This document shows positions 18,715 through 27,436 of a stretch of 30,321 nt of DNA, one piece after another. The position numbers and the translations under genes are program-made. The notes under the pieces are model-generated. The model saw only the letters and a program-made list of their open reading frames with translations, did not search any database and was not told the DNA's origin. Every line of letters begins with the position of its first letter. The stretch's first letter is position 1. The stretch is from positions 1 through 30,321 of the forward strand of contig CAXMUH010000082.1 in NCBI GenBank assembly GCA_964196565.1, written 5' to 3'. Origin of the DNA: 2-12-FULL-42-15 sp964196565. GTDB lineage: Bacteria; Pseudomonadota; Gammaproteobacteria; Coxiellales; Coxiellaceae.

Positions 18715-19487
18715 GTGATTTATACAAACTGCAGCAACAAATGCAGGCGCATATTTTAAAAGGCGATGCGCAGATTAATGATAAAGTGTTCGTTCCGGAC
18801 AATATCGTTTCCACGGATCGTTTATCAATCTATCGAAATGGTTATTATGAACGTTGTATTAATGCATTAACAACAGACTATCCGGCATTACAATGTGCAA
18901 TCGGTGAAGCTGCGTTTGCGGCGATGGTTCGCGCTTATGTTGAGTGTTTTCCGTCAGATGAATATTCTTTGCATCAGCTGGGTAAAAATTTAAAGATTTT
19001 TCTTGAGGCTAATTCGGAGTGCCACCCAGGTTTTATCGAACTGGTTGAACTGGAAACCTTTGTGGCAAAGCTGCAAATCTGTAAAGATGCAGCTAAGTTA
19101 GACCCACAGGCGTTGACATTGATTTGTGCTGAAAACTTTACTCAGGTTCAATTTATTTTACACCCCTCAGTTAATATTTTTACCCAGCGATTTAACAGCG
19201 TCGAGCGTTGGCGCTCGTTATTGGGTAACCAGGATGGCTTGCAGATTAAACAATTAGAGTGTGATGCGAATTATGCATTGTGGCGCCCGGAGTATCAGAT
19301 TCGGTATCAATTATTAACACAATATGAACTTAGTTTGCTAACACTCATCCACCAAGGCTGTTGTCTAGGCGAGTTATGTAAAAAAATGCTTGCGTATTTT
19401 TCGCCTGAGTTGTTGGAACAGCAAACAATTGTACTGCTCCAAAATTGGATATCGGCTGGTATTATTACTAAAATTGACCTCGGTTAA
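18711..19487 (+). CDS. DUF2063 partner protein (BufC/HvfC type)
   Basis: 258 residues. The N-terminal part, about residues 1-95, has the DUF2063 signature LYKLQQQMQAHIL, then RLSIYRNGYYERCINALTTD, YPALQCAIGEAAFAAMVRAY and YSLHQLGKNLKIFLE. In MNIO systems this protein binds the precursor peptide's leader and partners the DUF692 enzyme; it was formerly described as a putative DNA-binding domain. The C-terminal part is a helical domain seen in many BufC/HvfC members. Its start overlaps the enzyme gene's stop, consistent with a complex made in fixed ratio. The downstream gap of 194 bases contains no small Cys-rich frame I can defend. Confidence 0.87.
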   Translation: MSDLYKLQQQMQAHILKGDAQINDKVFVPDNIVSTDRLSIYRNGYYERCINALTTDYPALQCAIGEAAFAAMVRAYVECFPSDEYSLHQLGKNLKIFLEANSECHPGFIELVELETFVAKLQICKDAAKLDPQALTLICAENFTQVQFILHPSVNIFTQRFNSVERWRSLLGNQDGLQIKQLECDANYALWRPEYQIRYQLLTQYELSLLTLIHQGCCLGELCKKMLAYFSPELLEQQTIVLLQNWISAGIITKIDLG

Positions 19488-19681
19488 ATTTCCCTGCCTA
19501 AATGGGCTTCAATTAACTTTTCCTTAATTAAAAAGCACACCAACTTTACAGCATTTTTTGCTATCATTCAGAGGCAACAGAATAAATTGATAACTTACGA
19601 TAAACGCGGTTGTTAAATAAAGTTAAGTTAATTACAGCTTAAAGCTTGTTTTTCACCAGCCAGTTTTAACCAGGAGAGCGA

Positions 19682-22600
19682 ATGAGAGATGACGAAAAAG
19701 CAACAGGTGGTACCGGTGATGCGGAAGATACAACTGGGACAAATGGCGAAGCTCGAAGAGGGAGAGGAAAGAAACCAGAAAGCAAAAGAGAAAGTAAAGC
19801 TAAAATTAGTGCAGATCTCGAAGCCAAAGTAAATAGGCTCGTCCGTCGAGCGATTACGCTTGCTGGATTTAGAGAGAAGGGTCAAACTACAACAAATAAA
19901 TTTTTAAGTAGCTTAAATAAGGTGCTGGGTTTTACTCAAAGCTTTCATGAAGATCAGAGCATGGCGGTAGTTGATTTTCTTTTTGATAGTGAAGTGCGAG
20001 ATAGGATAGTGGATATTACCGATGAAACTGCACTGAGAGATCCTACACAGCTAACTGAATTTCTCACTGGCGAGGATCAGCAGGCTATTACAGTTAAACC
20101 ATCTGCGGCAAAATTGTTAAGAAATACACTTGATGCTGGATTTCAAATCAAACAATTTAATTCCGCACAGTGTCAAGCGAGCAATCGATTTGTATTATTT
20201 AATTATTATTTTAACGTAACAAGAAAAATTAATCTGGCAGAAATGGGTCCAGTAACTGAAGCGGTGGGAGTTGGTGCCGGTGAATCGAAGAACGAATTTA
20301 ATCCGGATGAGCTTGGCTTTAAAATAATTACACAGTATCGAGAAAATGATTTATGCGCGTTTCTTGATGCCCGCTTGGATGATCCGCGATATTTGAAGGT
20401 GGTGAGCGCGCTACCTTTAGTTTTGGAAAAAACAGGAGAACTTTGTTTCAAGGATCTTGCCGCCCCATGGATTTTGACTTGGCAGGGGCAAAGATTAATT
20501 ACTCAATTACATGACGATATTGTTTTTGATGAGACGTTGTTAGTATTACTAAATCGTTATCACGATGATTTCGGTAAAATGACCAATTTGATTGCCTTGC
20601 TTAATCACGGCAACTCTGCAAGGTTTTTAACAACGTTAAATGAAGAATGGATTTGTACTCGCGCTGGTTCTCATATGTTACTACAGATAGAGGCGATTGG
20701 TGACGATAAAGATTCTCAAGTATATACTGATTTAATTAATACGAGTGGGGTTAGCAAAAATTACGACGTTCAGTTAATGGCGTATGTGGATGATAAGCAG
20801 AAGTTTGATAAATTTACTGGTGATGCTTTAGCTTTAGCTCACTACTTGATTAATCTTGTAAAAAACACTGAGATTGACTCGCAAACCTTAGCTGACCAAT
20901 TATGCATTTTGGAGCGTAAATTTGATGGCTTGGTATTTTCCAAGTTGGGAGAATATTTACTTACATATATAAGCAGTCAGTTACAACAACCTCATGGTGC
21001 GCATACAGAACATAAGCTCGATCAGAAAGACAGTGATGATGAAGCTGCCATTACCGTTGCTAGTGATGATGAGCGTTCAAATCCTGCAGTCGAACAGATT
21101 TTTACAATGGTATTTGCAGGCAGGATACCGATGCATAAAGAAGACGATTTTCTGGTTGCTGTTCTGAACTTACTCTGCGAAGCTGGTCTAACTAACGATA
21201 ATTTATTTCTTCAAACGTTATTTTATCTTTATACCCACTTCCCACATAAAGCGGCTCATTGGTTTTTAGAAAACCAAAATTTTGCAAGTATGAATGCAAC
21301 ACTTACGAAAGGGATGATAGTAGCAACAGCACACGCGGATGATCCTAACCCCAGGAAGAGTTATAATCAAAAATGCCAAGTCGCATTGGCAGAATTAAAA
21401 GCCGCTGTTGAAGCATATAAAAATAAGTATATTGCAGAAAGCAAGAGTGAGTCGACTGGCATCACTTATGGTCGTAAAACATTTTCTTTTATTTCCATGG
21501 ATGCTTTAGGTGTTTTTGCAAAGCTTGTTGGCATTGTTAATACTGATCAGATTGATTCGATTATGGAGCTTGTTGAGTCGAACGGATTTCTAGTCTTAGC
21601 ATCTGAGCATGCCGCTCTGCTGAGTGCTGCGTTACTTACCTTCCATGCTGGAATCGGTGCTTTTAGAGTTATATACAAAATGCAGGGAACTCAAACTGAT
21701 AACTGTATTGCACTTATATCTGAAATGCTTTCTCAAAATCAAGTGCTGGATGTTCTCACAAAAGAAATGGTTACTCCAGCTGTGGAGGTTTTTCTAGGGT
21801 CATTGAAAGCAAAACAGCAATTAAATCAACCTGTCTATATCAGCCCACAAAATCATTCTGATGATGAGTATGTTTATGATTTACGTTTTCAAACTGAATT
21901 AACCGAGAGCGATATACATATAGGCGAAGCATTTCTAACGGATATTGCTGAAAGTCGTAATAAAAAAGTAAGTGGAGACCCCAATGCTATCCACTATCAA
22001 TTAATTCCGATGAGTGAAAGTGTTGTTCTCCAACCTGGCAGAGTGGCTCCTGATCAATCAAATGCTTTGCAAGAAGTACTGAATAGACTGATCAAACCTG
22101 TGGATGCTTATAATAGGGAAACCAGTCCAGCAACGGTTTTTATGGGAATACTTAACCTTCCGAAAGTTAGGGGTATGTTTAAACGATATATGAGCTTTTT
22201 CCTGAATAAAAACCAAGACGGTCAGATCAGAATATTTATTGCAGATCCTTCACCTCGATCATTTAACACTTATTGGTTAAATGTACCATTAGATGGCATG
22301 GCAGGAAATCCTCTAATGGCACGCACGCATAAATGCAAGCATCTTTATTTTTTGAGGATATTCCAAGCACTACAACTTGCTTTTCCAGGTGCCAAAATTA
22401 CCAATTTAGAAATTAATCAACTGTTACGTCCATGCGACTCAGGATATCATGCACTTGAAACGATGCGTAATGTGATTGCTGACCAGTGTATTGGCATTGA
22501 TGATGAGAGTGTGATCACCTTTGACACATCAAAGCTAACCTTAACGGGCCGAGGTTTATCACGTTCTGCAATGAAGGGCCGTTCTAATGTTGTTGAATTT

Positions 22601-25087
22601 TCTTATGATGAGACCCTATTGATAAAATCTGCTGAAATTCGATCGTGTTGGTATGGTCAATTATTGCATCTCGATCGCAACAATTTCCTAGGCAGAGTTC
22701 AAAAACAAGATGATATGCAATTACCTCGTAAAGCGGTGACGGATTTGATTCGTGCTGAGTATAAAGCGTGGGATGCGCCAACCGCTGTTGCGCGTCGTAT
22801 CTGCAGAGAGGGTCGCCAGGGCCCGCTGCAACATCAACTCGCCACTTGGGATGCTACTTTTGAAGATCTACGGCGTTCAGGTCAAACAGAAACGCTGAAT
22901 GCACTAGCTACTTTCAATTACTTATCGGGTCTTATTCAGCAATATGATTCTATTATCCCTCGAGCTCAGCATATTAAATATATTGTTGCTGCGGTTTATA
23001 AAGAAAAATTTTTCCAGATTTTTGATAGCTATATTAAAAATCCAAAAAATAACCCGCGTCTTTTGCTGGCTGAGAGTAAAGACTCAGTTGACACTTTTAT
23101 ATCTCCCAGGCATAAAATGCGTGGTATCGTAACGTGCTTGCGTGATTTTTGTTTTGTTTCCGATGCTGTTCTCTTAGATATGGTTAAAGCTCAAAATGTT
23201 AATCAGCTGAGTTTGGATATGCGGGAGTTTTTTGTAACTAAACTTAAAAAAGTGTTGAGAGATCCTAAATATAATAAAGCATTTTTATCTCAATGCGAAA
23301 CCCAAGAACATTTTATAGCTTCATTTCCGCTAGTGCAATTTTTTGCTAATATGCGGATGAAGCCCCAGCGAAGACAAGTTTTTGAGCGTATTGTTGGCAA
23401 TGTGAAACTTAAAGCGGATGTTTATTCGTCTTTATTTGAAGAGTATCGTGAACTTATCGATGAATCTGTAAATCAGGCTGAACACACACTCTTAGGCGGA
23501 GTAGTCACCGTTGATTTTCTGCTTCGTAATGTGAATGTTTTTAGTGGAGACTTTCACCTGAAGGGCGTGATCGACTGCATTAGAGCTAATCAAGATGATA
23601 ATTTTAATAATTATATTCTCGATCGGCTTGTTGAGCGTCACGAGGGCGATCAATTTTTTGAGCAGAGAATTCGCCAACCGTTGTTGCTGCATACTAATGT
23701 TTTGCGAATACAGCGATCGCTTAAAAAATTCCTTACCTATATAGCAGAAATTAGACCGCAACTGGTCCAAAAAGAGATTACACACTTAAACCAATTAAAT
23801 TCTTTTCTCAAAGATTTTTTGCGGGAACATGCTGCTAGAACCCCCTTATTTTTTAACAACCAAATGGCTATTACTCAATTAAAGTTAGAGTTAAGAACTG
23901 CGATTAGGTCTGGTCTTGGTCCTGTTATGGCAAAATATAAGTCTGGGATGTTGAGTGCGTTTCATATAACAAATGGTTTACGTTATTTTTTGCAACAAAT
24001 TTTTCAAGAGAAGGCCGGCGAATTTTTAAATTGCTTTGATGCGAGCGCACTGGACCGTAACTTATTAGAGTTTTATGCTAAGACAGACCCGTGGTTGAAT
24101 TCTTTCACTCGGTCTGCTGCGGTCACAGAATTAACATTAATTGAAGCAAGAATTTCATTTAAGTATATTGCTAGTCAGCCATTAACACGTGAGAATTTAT
24201 ATTTACTCATTACTTACTGGTATACAATGGATAATCAAACCCATTGGACTATCAATTGGGAGTCCGCTGAAATCATTACTTTGACTAACATCGCGCGTGA
24301 ATTTAATCCCGGTGACGGAAGCGATGTTGATGCAATAGAAAAGCTTATTACCGCATACTATCAAAATTCAACCTCTGATAAAGTGCTTGCTAAGATCTTC
24401 ACTTGTTTGTTAAATGGGCCATCATTTGGCTTTCCTCATAATCCAAATGTAACAACGATTAATACGATTGAAAATTTAATCGCTGAATGCAGTGGTACAC
24501 GAAATGATGGTTTATATCGCAACCTAGATAGGGGTCAGCAAGCCTATTTAGCTAAGATACGCATAGATAATCCGATCAAAAAGAGTTTTATGAGCGTATT
24601 TACATCTGTGCCAGCTGAAATTCAAAAAATACAGCAGCTATGTAAAAGCTGGCGAAGCGCTAGGGGAGTTGGCCCTGAAGCTAATTTTAGCTTAAATCGG
24701 ATTGAGTATATCCAATTGCAAAGAATGTTGCTGGTGTGCGCTCGCCCCGCCATTCGGGCAGCTGGTTCAAGAAGAGGTGCTAGATCAACTTATGAAACTG
24801 CACAACCAAGTTCAACTAGCTGTTTGATTATGATACTCGCATATGAGTTCGCTAGAACAAAAAACGAACACCCTTCTATAATACTTGAGTTGGTAAGTTC
24901 TGATAAATTGAGATCTATTAAAACCTATGATAAGGCTAAGGGTTTTACATTATTTGAGCTGTATAATAAAAACTCAGGTGAAGCGAAACAGGAACCATTA
25001 TCGGAGGAAGATTCGGAAGCTAAGGTTGTAGCTCCAGAGGAGGAAGATTCGGAAGAAGAGGATAATGGGCTTGTTGTGACTATCTGA
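19682..25087 (+). CDS. Giant orphan protein of 1801 residues, putative secreted effector
   Basis: I do not recognise a family. The first 45 residues are polar and strongly charged (GEARRGRGKKPESKRESK) and probably disordered; the rest is largely helical, with an acidic linker near residues 437-470 (DQKDSDDEAA, ASDDERSNP). There is no signal peptide or clear membrane segment. Around residues 847-926, GQIRIFIADPSP and later QLLRPCDSGYHALETM resemble the strand and catalytic-cysteine segments of Ulp1-like cysteine proteases, though the expected catalytic His position is Gln. The last 30 residues are very acidic (EEEDSEEEDNGLVVTI), like the E-block of Dot/Icm substrates. AGGAG five bases before the ATG supports the start. 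It stands alone between the MNIO pair and arcA. Coding is certain by length; function is not. Confidence 0.9.
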   Translation: MRDDEKATGGTGDAEDTTGTNGEARRGRGKKPESKRESKAKISADLEAKVNRLVRRAITLAGFREKGQTTTNKFLSSLNKVLGFTQSFHEDQSMAVVDFLFDSEVRDRIVDITDETALRDPTQLTEFLTGEDQQAITVKPSAAKLLRNTLDAGFQIKQFNSAQCQASNRFVLFNYYFNVTRKINLAEMGPVTEAVGVGAGESKNEFNPDELGFKIITQYRENDLCAFLDARLDDPRYLKVVSALPLVLEKTGELCFKDLAAPWILTWQGQRLITQLHDDIVFDETLLVLLNRYHDDFGKMTNLIALLNHGNSARFLTTLNEEWICTRAGSHMLLQIEAIGDDKDSQVYTDLINTSGVSKNYDVQLMAYVDDKQKFDKFTGDALALAHYLINLVKNTEIDSQTLADQLCILERKFDGLVFSKLGEYLLTYISSQLQQPHGAHTEHKLDQKDSDDEAAITVASDDERSNPAVEQIFTMVFAGRIPMHKEDDFLVAVLNLLCEAGLTNDNLFLQTLFYLYTHFPHKAAHWFLENQNFASMNATLTKGMIVATAHADDPNPRKSYNQKCQVALAELKAAVEAYKNKYIAESKSESTGITYGRKTFSFISMDALGVFAKLVGIVNTDQIDSIMELVESNGFLVLASEHAALLSAALLTFHAGIGAFRVIYKMQGTQTDNCIALISEMLSQNQVLDVLTKEMVTPAVEVFLGSLKAKQQLNQPVYISPQNHSDDEYVYDLRFQTELTESDIHIGEAFLTDIAESRNKKVSGDPNAIHYQLIPMSESVVLQPGRVAPDQSNALQEVLNRLIKPVDAYNRETSPATVFMGILNLPKVRGMFKRYMSFFLNKNQDGQIRIFIADPSPRSFNTYWLNVPLDGMAGNPLMARTHKCKHLYFLRIFQALQLAFPGAKITNLEINQLLRPCDSGYHALETMRNVIADQCIGIDDESVITFDTSKLTLTGRGLSRSAMKGRSNVVEFSYDETLLIKSAEIRSCWYGQLLHLDRNNFLGRVQKQDDMQLPRKAVTDLIRAEYKAWDAPTAVARRICREGRQGPLQHQLATWDATFEDLRRSGQTETLNALATFNYLSGLIQQYDSIIPRAQHIKYIVAAVYKEKFFQIFDSYIKNPKNNPRLLLAESKDSVDTFISPRHKMRGIVTCLRDFCFVSDAVLLDMVKAQNVNQLSLDMREFFVTKLKKVLRDPKYNKAFLSQCETQEHFIASFPLVQFFANMRMKPQRRQVFERIVGNVKLKADVYSSLFEEYRELIDESVNQAEHTLLGGVVTVDFLLRNVNVFSGDFHLKGVIDCIRANQDDNFNNYILDRLVERHEGDQFFEQRIRQPLLLHTNVLRIQRSLKKFLTYIAEIRPQLVQKEITHLNQLNSFLKDFLREHAARTPLFFNNQMAITQLKLELRTAIRSGLGPVMAKYKSGMLSAFHITNGLRYFLQQIFQEKAGEFLNCFDASALDRNLLEFYAKTDPWLNSFTRSAAVTELTLIEARISFKYIASQPLTRENLYLLITYWYTMDNQTHWTINWESAEIITLTNIAREFNPGDGSDVDAIEKLITAYYQNSTSDKVLAKIFTCLLNGPSFGFPHNPNVTTINTIENLIAECSGTRNDGLYRNLDRGQQAYLAKIRIDNPIKKSFMSVFTSVPAEIQKIQQLCKSWRSARGVGPEANFSLNRIEYIQLQRMLLVCARPAIRAAGSRRGARSTYETAQPSSTSCLIMILAYEFARTKNEHPSIILELVSSDKLRSIKTYDKAKGFTLFELYNKNSGEAKQEPLSEEDSEAKVVAPEEEDSEEEDNGLVVTI
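25003..25055 (+). repeat. 17-base direct repeat in the acidic tail of the giant gene
   Basis: GGAGGAAGATTCGGAAG occurs at 25003-25019 and again at 25039-25055, in frame, encoding two EEDSE blocks separated by AKVVAPE. The identical nucleotide copies suggest a recent internal duplication that lengthened the acidic C-terminal tail. Confidence 0.75.
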
Positions 25088-25152
25088 CTATACCGCAAAG
25101 CATAATATGCTACAATTAATAAGTGCGAATCAATTAATTGGGGTGCCTGGCG

Positions 25153-26355
25153 TTGAGAATTGTGTCTGAAATCGCAAAGCTAAAAGCAGTTATTTTGCAT
25201 AAACCTGTTTTGGCATTAAGGCACCTAACGCCGAGTAATTGTCATGAATTATTGTTTGATGATGCGCTGTGGGTTGAGAAAGCGGATGAGGAGCACGATT
25301 ATTTCGAAACGCTATTGCGCCATAATGGCGTTGAAGTTTATTTGTTACATAAATTACTGCATGAAACGCTCAATATCCCTGCTGCGAAAAACTGGCTGTT
25401 AACCAAACGCCTAGCGCAATTGCATCATCAGTCGACGTTGATGGATGATTTAGCCTATTTTTTAAATGAACAAGATACCGCAAGTGTTGCATCGTATCTT
25501 TTGGGAGGTTTAACCTTAAAAGAAAGTGGGTTTAAAAAATCAAGTTTAAGCACTTATACTATGAAAAAGCACGATTTTTTAATTCCTCCTTTACCCAATC
25601 ATTTATTTACCCGTGATAGCTCTGCATGGATCGGCAATGGCGTGGTGATTAGTTCAATGGCATTTGATGCGCGCAGAGGTGAGTCACTTGATATGGCGGC
25701 AATCTATAAATTTCATCCTATGTTTCAAAACCAAGCAGTTCCGATTTGGTTTAATGGTGGAGAGGGCTTTACTTTGCCAAGCCTTGAAGGCGGCGATATT
25801 TTGGTGGCTAATGAGAGTACCTTAATTATCGGTTTAAGTCAGCGCACCAGAGCAGAAGCGATCGAAATGTTGGCGCGCACTTTATTTTTGCGCGGTGAAA
25901 AAAAACAAATTCTGGTTATTGAATTACCGAAGGTTAGAGCATCAATGCACTTGGATACCATGATGAGCATGATAAGTTATGATACCTTTGCAACAGCATT
26001 TATTGACAGTCATTCATTTCGTTCTTGGAAAATAAGCCCTGGTGACGCGCCAGATAAATTGGTTATCGAAGAAATTTCAGATTTTTATGTTGAGCTTGCT
26101 AAAGCCCTTAATGTTGATAAAATTCGTTTAGTTGCATCAGCTGGAGGTTATTTTTTGAGTCAGCGCGAGCAGTGGAGTGATTCAGCTAATTTACTTGCGA
26201 TCGCACCAGGAGAGGTAATCGCTTATGATCGTAATTATGCGATGAATCGAAAATTGCGTAAAGCTGGTGTTACGGTGCATGAAATACCAAGCTCGGAATT
26301 GTCGCGTGGTCGTGGTGGCGCACGTTGTATGTCTTGTCCAATTTTACGGAGTTAA
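25153..26355 (+). CDS. arcA: Arginine deiminase
   Basis: About 400 residues. It hydrolyses arginine to citrulline and ammonia in the cytoplasm, the first step of the arginine deiminase pathway. Catalytic residues are all present: FTRD, LEGGD, MHLDT (His and Asp) and the nucleophile Cys in GGARCMSCPI near the C terminus. The start is not ATG. The frame reaches a TTG at 25138, but the TTG at 25153 is preferred: GGGGTG sits seven bases upstream and the product MRIVSEIAKLKAVILHKP fits the family's N terminus; a GTG at 25162 is also possible. arcC begins three bases after the stop, so the two form an operon. No ornithine carbamoyltransferase gene is next to them in this window, so that middle step must be encoded elsewhere. 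Confidence 0.95.
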   Translation: MRIVSEIAKLKAVILHKPVLALRHLTPSNCHELLFDDALWVEKADEEHDYFETLLRHNGVEVYLLHKLLHETLNIPAAKNWLLTKRLAQLHHQSTLMDDLAYFLNEQDTASVASYLLGGLTLKESGFKKSSLSTYTMKKHDFLIPPLPNHLFTRDSSAWIGNGVVISSMAFDARRGESLDMAAIYKFHPMFQNQAVPIWFNGGEGFTLPSLEGGDILVANESTLIIGLSQRTRAEAIEMLARTLFLRGEKKQILVIELPKVRASMHLDTMMSMISYDTFATAFIDSHSFRSWKISPGDAPDKLVIEEISDFYVELAKALNVDKIRLVASAGGYFLSQREQWSDSANLLAIAPGEVIAYDRNYAMNRKLRKAGVTVHEIPSSELSRGRGGARCMSCPILRS

Positions 26356-26358
26356 TCA

Positions 26359-27297
26359 ATGTTATTAGTGGTAGCGCTCGGTGGAAACGCATTATTAAAG
26401 CGAGGAGAGTCGCTTGATGCTAAAAACCAGCTTGAAAATGTAAAAATTGCAGCGCAATCAATTGGCGCTTTAATTAAAGCGGGGCATCAGGTCGTGATTT
26501 GTCATGGTAATGGACCGCAAGTTGGTTTGCTAGCCTTGCAATCTGAAGCGTATAAAAAAGTTGAAGCTTATCCTTTCGATGTGCTAAATGCAGAAAGCCA
26601 AAGTATGATTGGTTATATGCTACAGCAAGCCATTCAAAATGAAATAGGTACAGATTCCGCGGTGACTTTAGTGACACAAGTTGTAGTTGACGCTGATGAT
26701 AAAGCGTTTTCAAAACCAACTAAATTTATTGGTCCAGAATATCCCAAAGATCAAGCAGAAACATTAACCAAAACACATCATTGGACTATGGCATATGATG
26801 GTAATTATGTGCGTCGCGTGGTTGCCTCTCCCACACCGAAAGTGATTGTCGAATTAAGCGCGATTGAAATATTAATCAAAAAAAATATCACGGTTATTTG
26901 TGGCGGTGGCGGTGGTATTCCCGTTATTAAAAAAGATAATCAGTATGTTGGCGTCGAAGCGGTTATTGATAAGGACATGACATCCGCTTTAATCGCTGAA
27001 AAGATCAAAGCCGATAAATTAATTATTTTGACTGATGTTAAAGGCATTTATGCACACTGGGGTAAACCCACACAACGGTTGATAAAATCAGCATCGCCGC
27101 AACAGTTAGATCAATTGTCGTTTGCAGCAGGGTCTATGAAACCTAAAGTGAAAGCCGTCACTTCGTTTGTTAATAAAACCCATCGTGAAGCCATTATCGG
27201 TTCGTTAACCGATCTTGCGGCAATGCTTGAGTATACCTCAGGTACAAAAATTAGCTTCCCAACTTCGTCATCCCGAGCGAAGCCGAGGGACCCATAA
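26359..27297 (+). CDS. arcC: Carbamate kinase with a repeat-encoded C-terminal tail
   Basis: 312 residues. It transfers phosphate from carbamoyl phosphate to ADP, giving ATP, the energy-yielding last step of the arginine deiminase pathway. Family motifs are LVVALGGNALLKRGE at the start, VICHGNGPQVGLLALQ, CGGGGGIPVI, VEAVIDKDMTSALIAE and the closing AAGSMKPKVKA. CGGAG seven bases before the ATG is a good ribosome site, and the gene follows arcA by three bases. The usual protein ends near EYTSGTKI. Here the last 14 residues (SFPTSSSRAKPRDP) are read from a dispersed palindromic repeat that begins at about 27266 and supplies the stop codon. The tail probably does not affect the core fold. Confidence 0.95.
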   Translation: MLLVVALGGNALLKRGESLDAKNQLENVKIAAQSIGALIKAGHQVVICHGNGPQVGLLALQSEAYKKVEAYPFDVLNAESQSMIGYMLQQAIQNEIGTDSAVTLVTQVVVDADDKAFSKPTKFIGPEYPKDQAETLTKTHHWTMAYDGNYVRRVVASPTPKVIVELSAIEILIKKNITVICGGGGGIPVIKKDNQYVGVEAVIDKDMTSALIAEKIKADKLIILTDVKGIYAHWGKPTQRLIKSASPQQLDQLSFAAGSMKPKVKAVTSFVNKTHREAIIGSLTDLAAMLEYTSGTKISFPTSSSRAKPRDP

Positions 27298-27342
27298 AGC
27301 AAAAATAGATTCCTCGGCTCGCTTTGCTCACTCACAATGACG
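27266..27342. repeat. Dispersed palindromic repeat overlapping the arcC 3' end
   Basis: The left arm is CGTCATCCCGAGCGAAGCC, extending to GAGGGA at 27290. The right arm, 27311-27342, reads TCCTCGGCTCGCTTTGCTCA and ends CACAATGACG. The arms are imperfect reverse complements with the shared ends CGTCA and TGACG. Sequences of this CGTCATCCCGAGCGAAGC type are common dispersed repeats in bacterial genomes. Its transcript would fold into a long hairpin and could also serve to end or stabilise the arcAC message. Confidence 0.8.
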
Positions 27343-27375
27343 CAGGTAGGAGTGAAATTGAGTTACACCTACGTC

Positions 27376-27407
27376 CAGTATAGCTATGGTCTATACTGCT
27401 ATATAAT
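27376..27407 (+). promoter_or_regulatory. Operator-like inverted repeat and -10 element before the exchanger gene
   Basis: CAGTATAG and CTATACTG are exact reverse complements separated by seven bases (27376-27398). TATAAT at 27402-27407 follows directly and is 30 bases before the preferred start codon. No good -35 is visible at the usual distance, which would be inside the inverted repeat. This suggests a regulated promoter with a dimeric regulator bound over the -35 region. Confidence 0.4.
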
Positions 27408-27436
27408 TGATAAGAGCGATTAAAAGGAATAAATCG

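Noticed and set aside
25081..25137. Possible ArgR box and promoter before arcA
   Set aside because: GCGAATCAATTAATT only loosely resembles the Arg box half-sites, and no -35/-10 pair with good spacing stands out.
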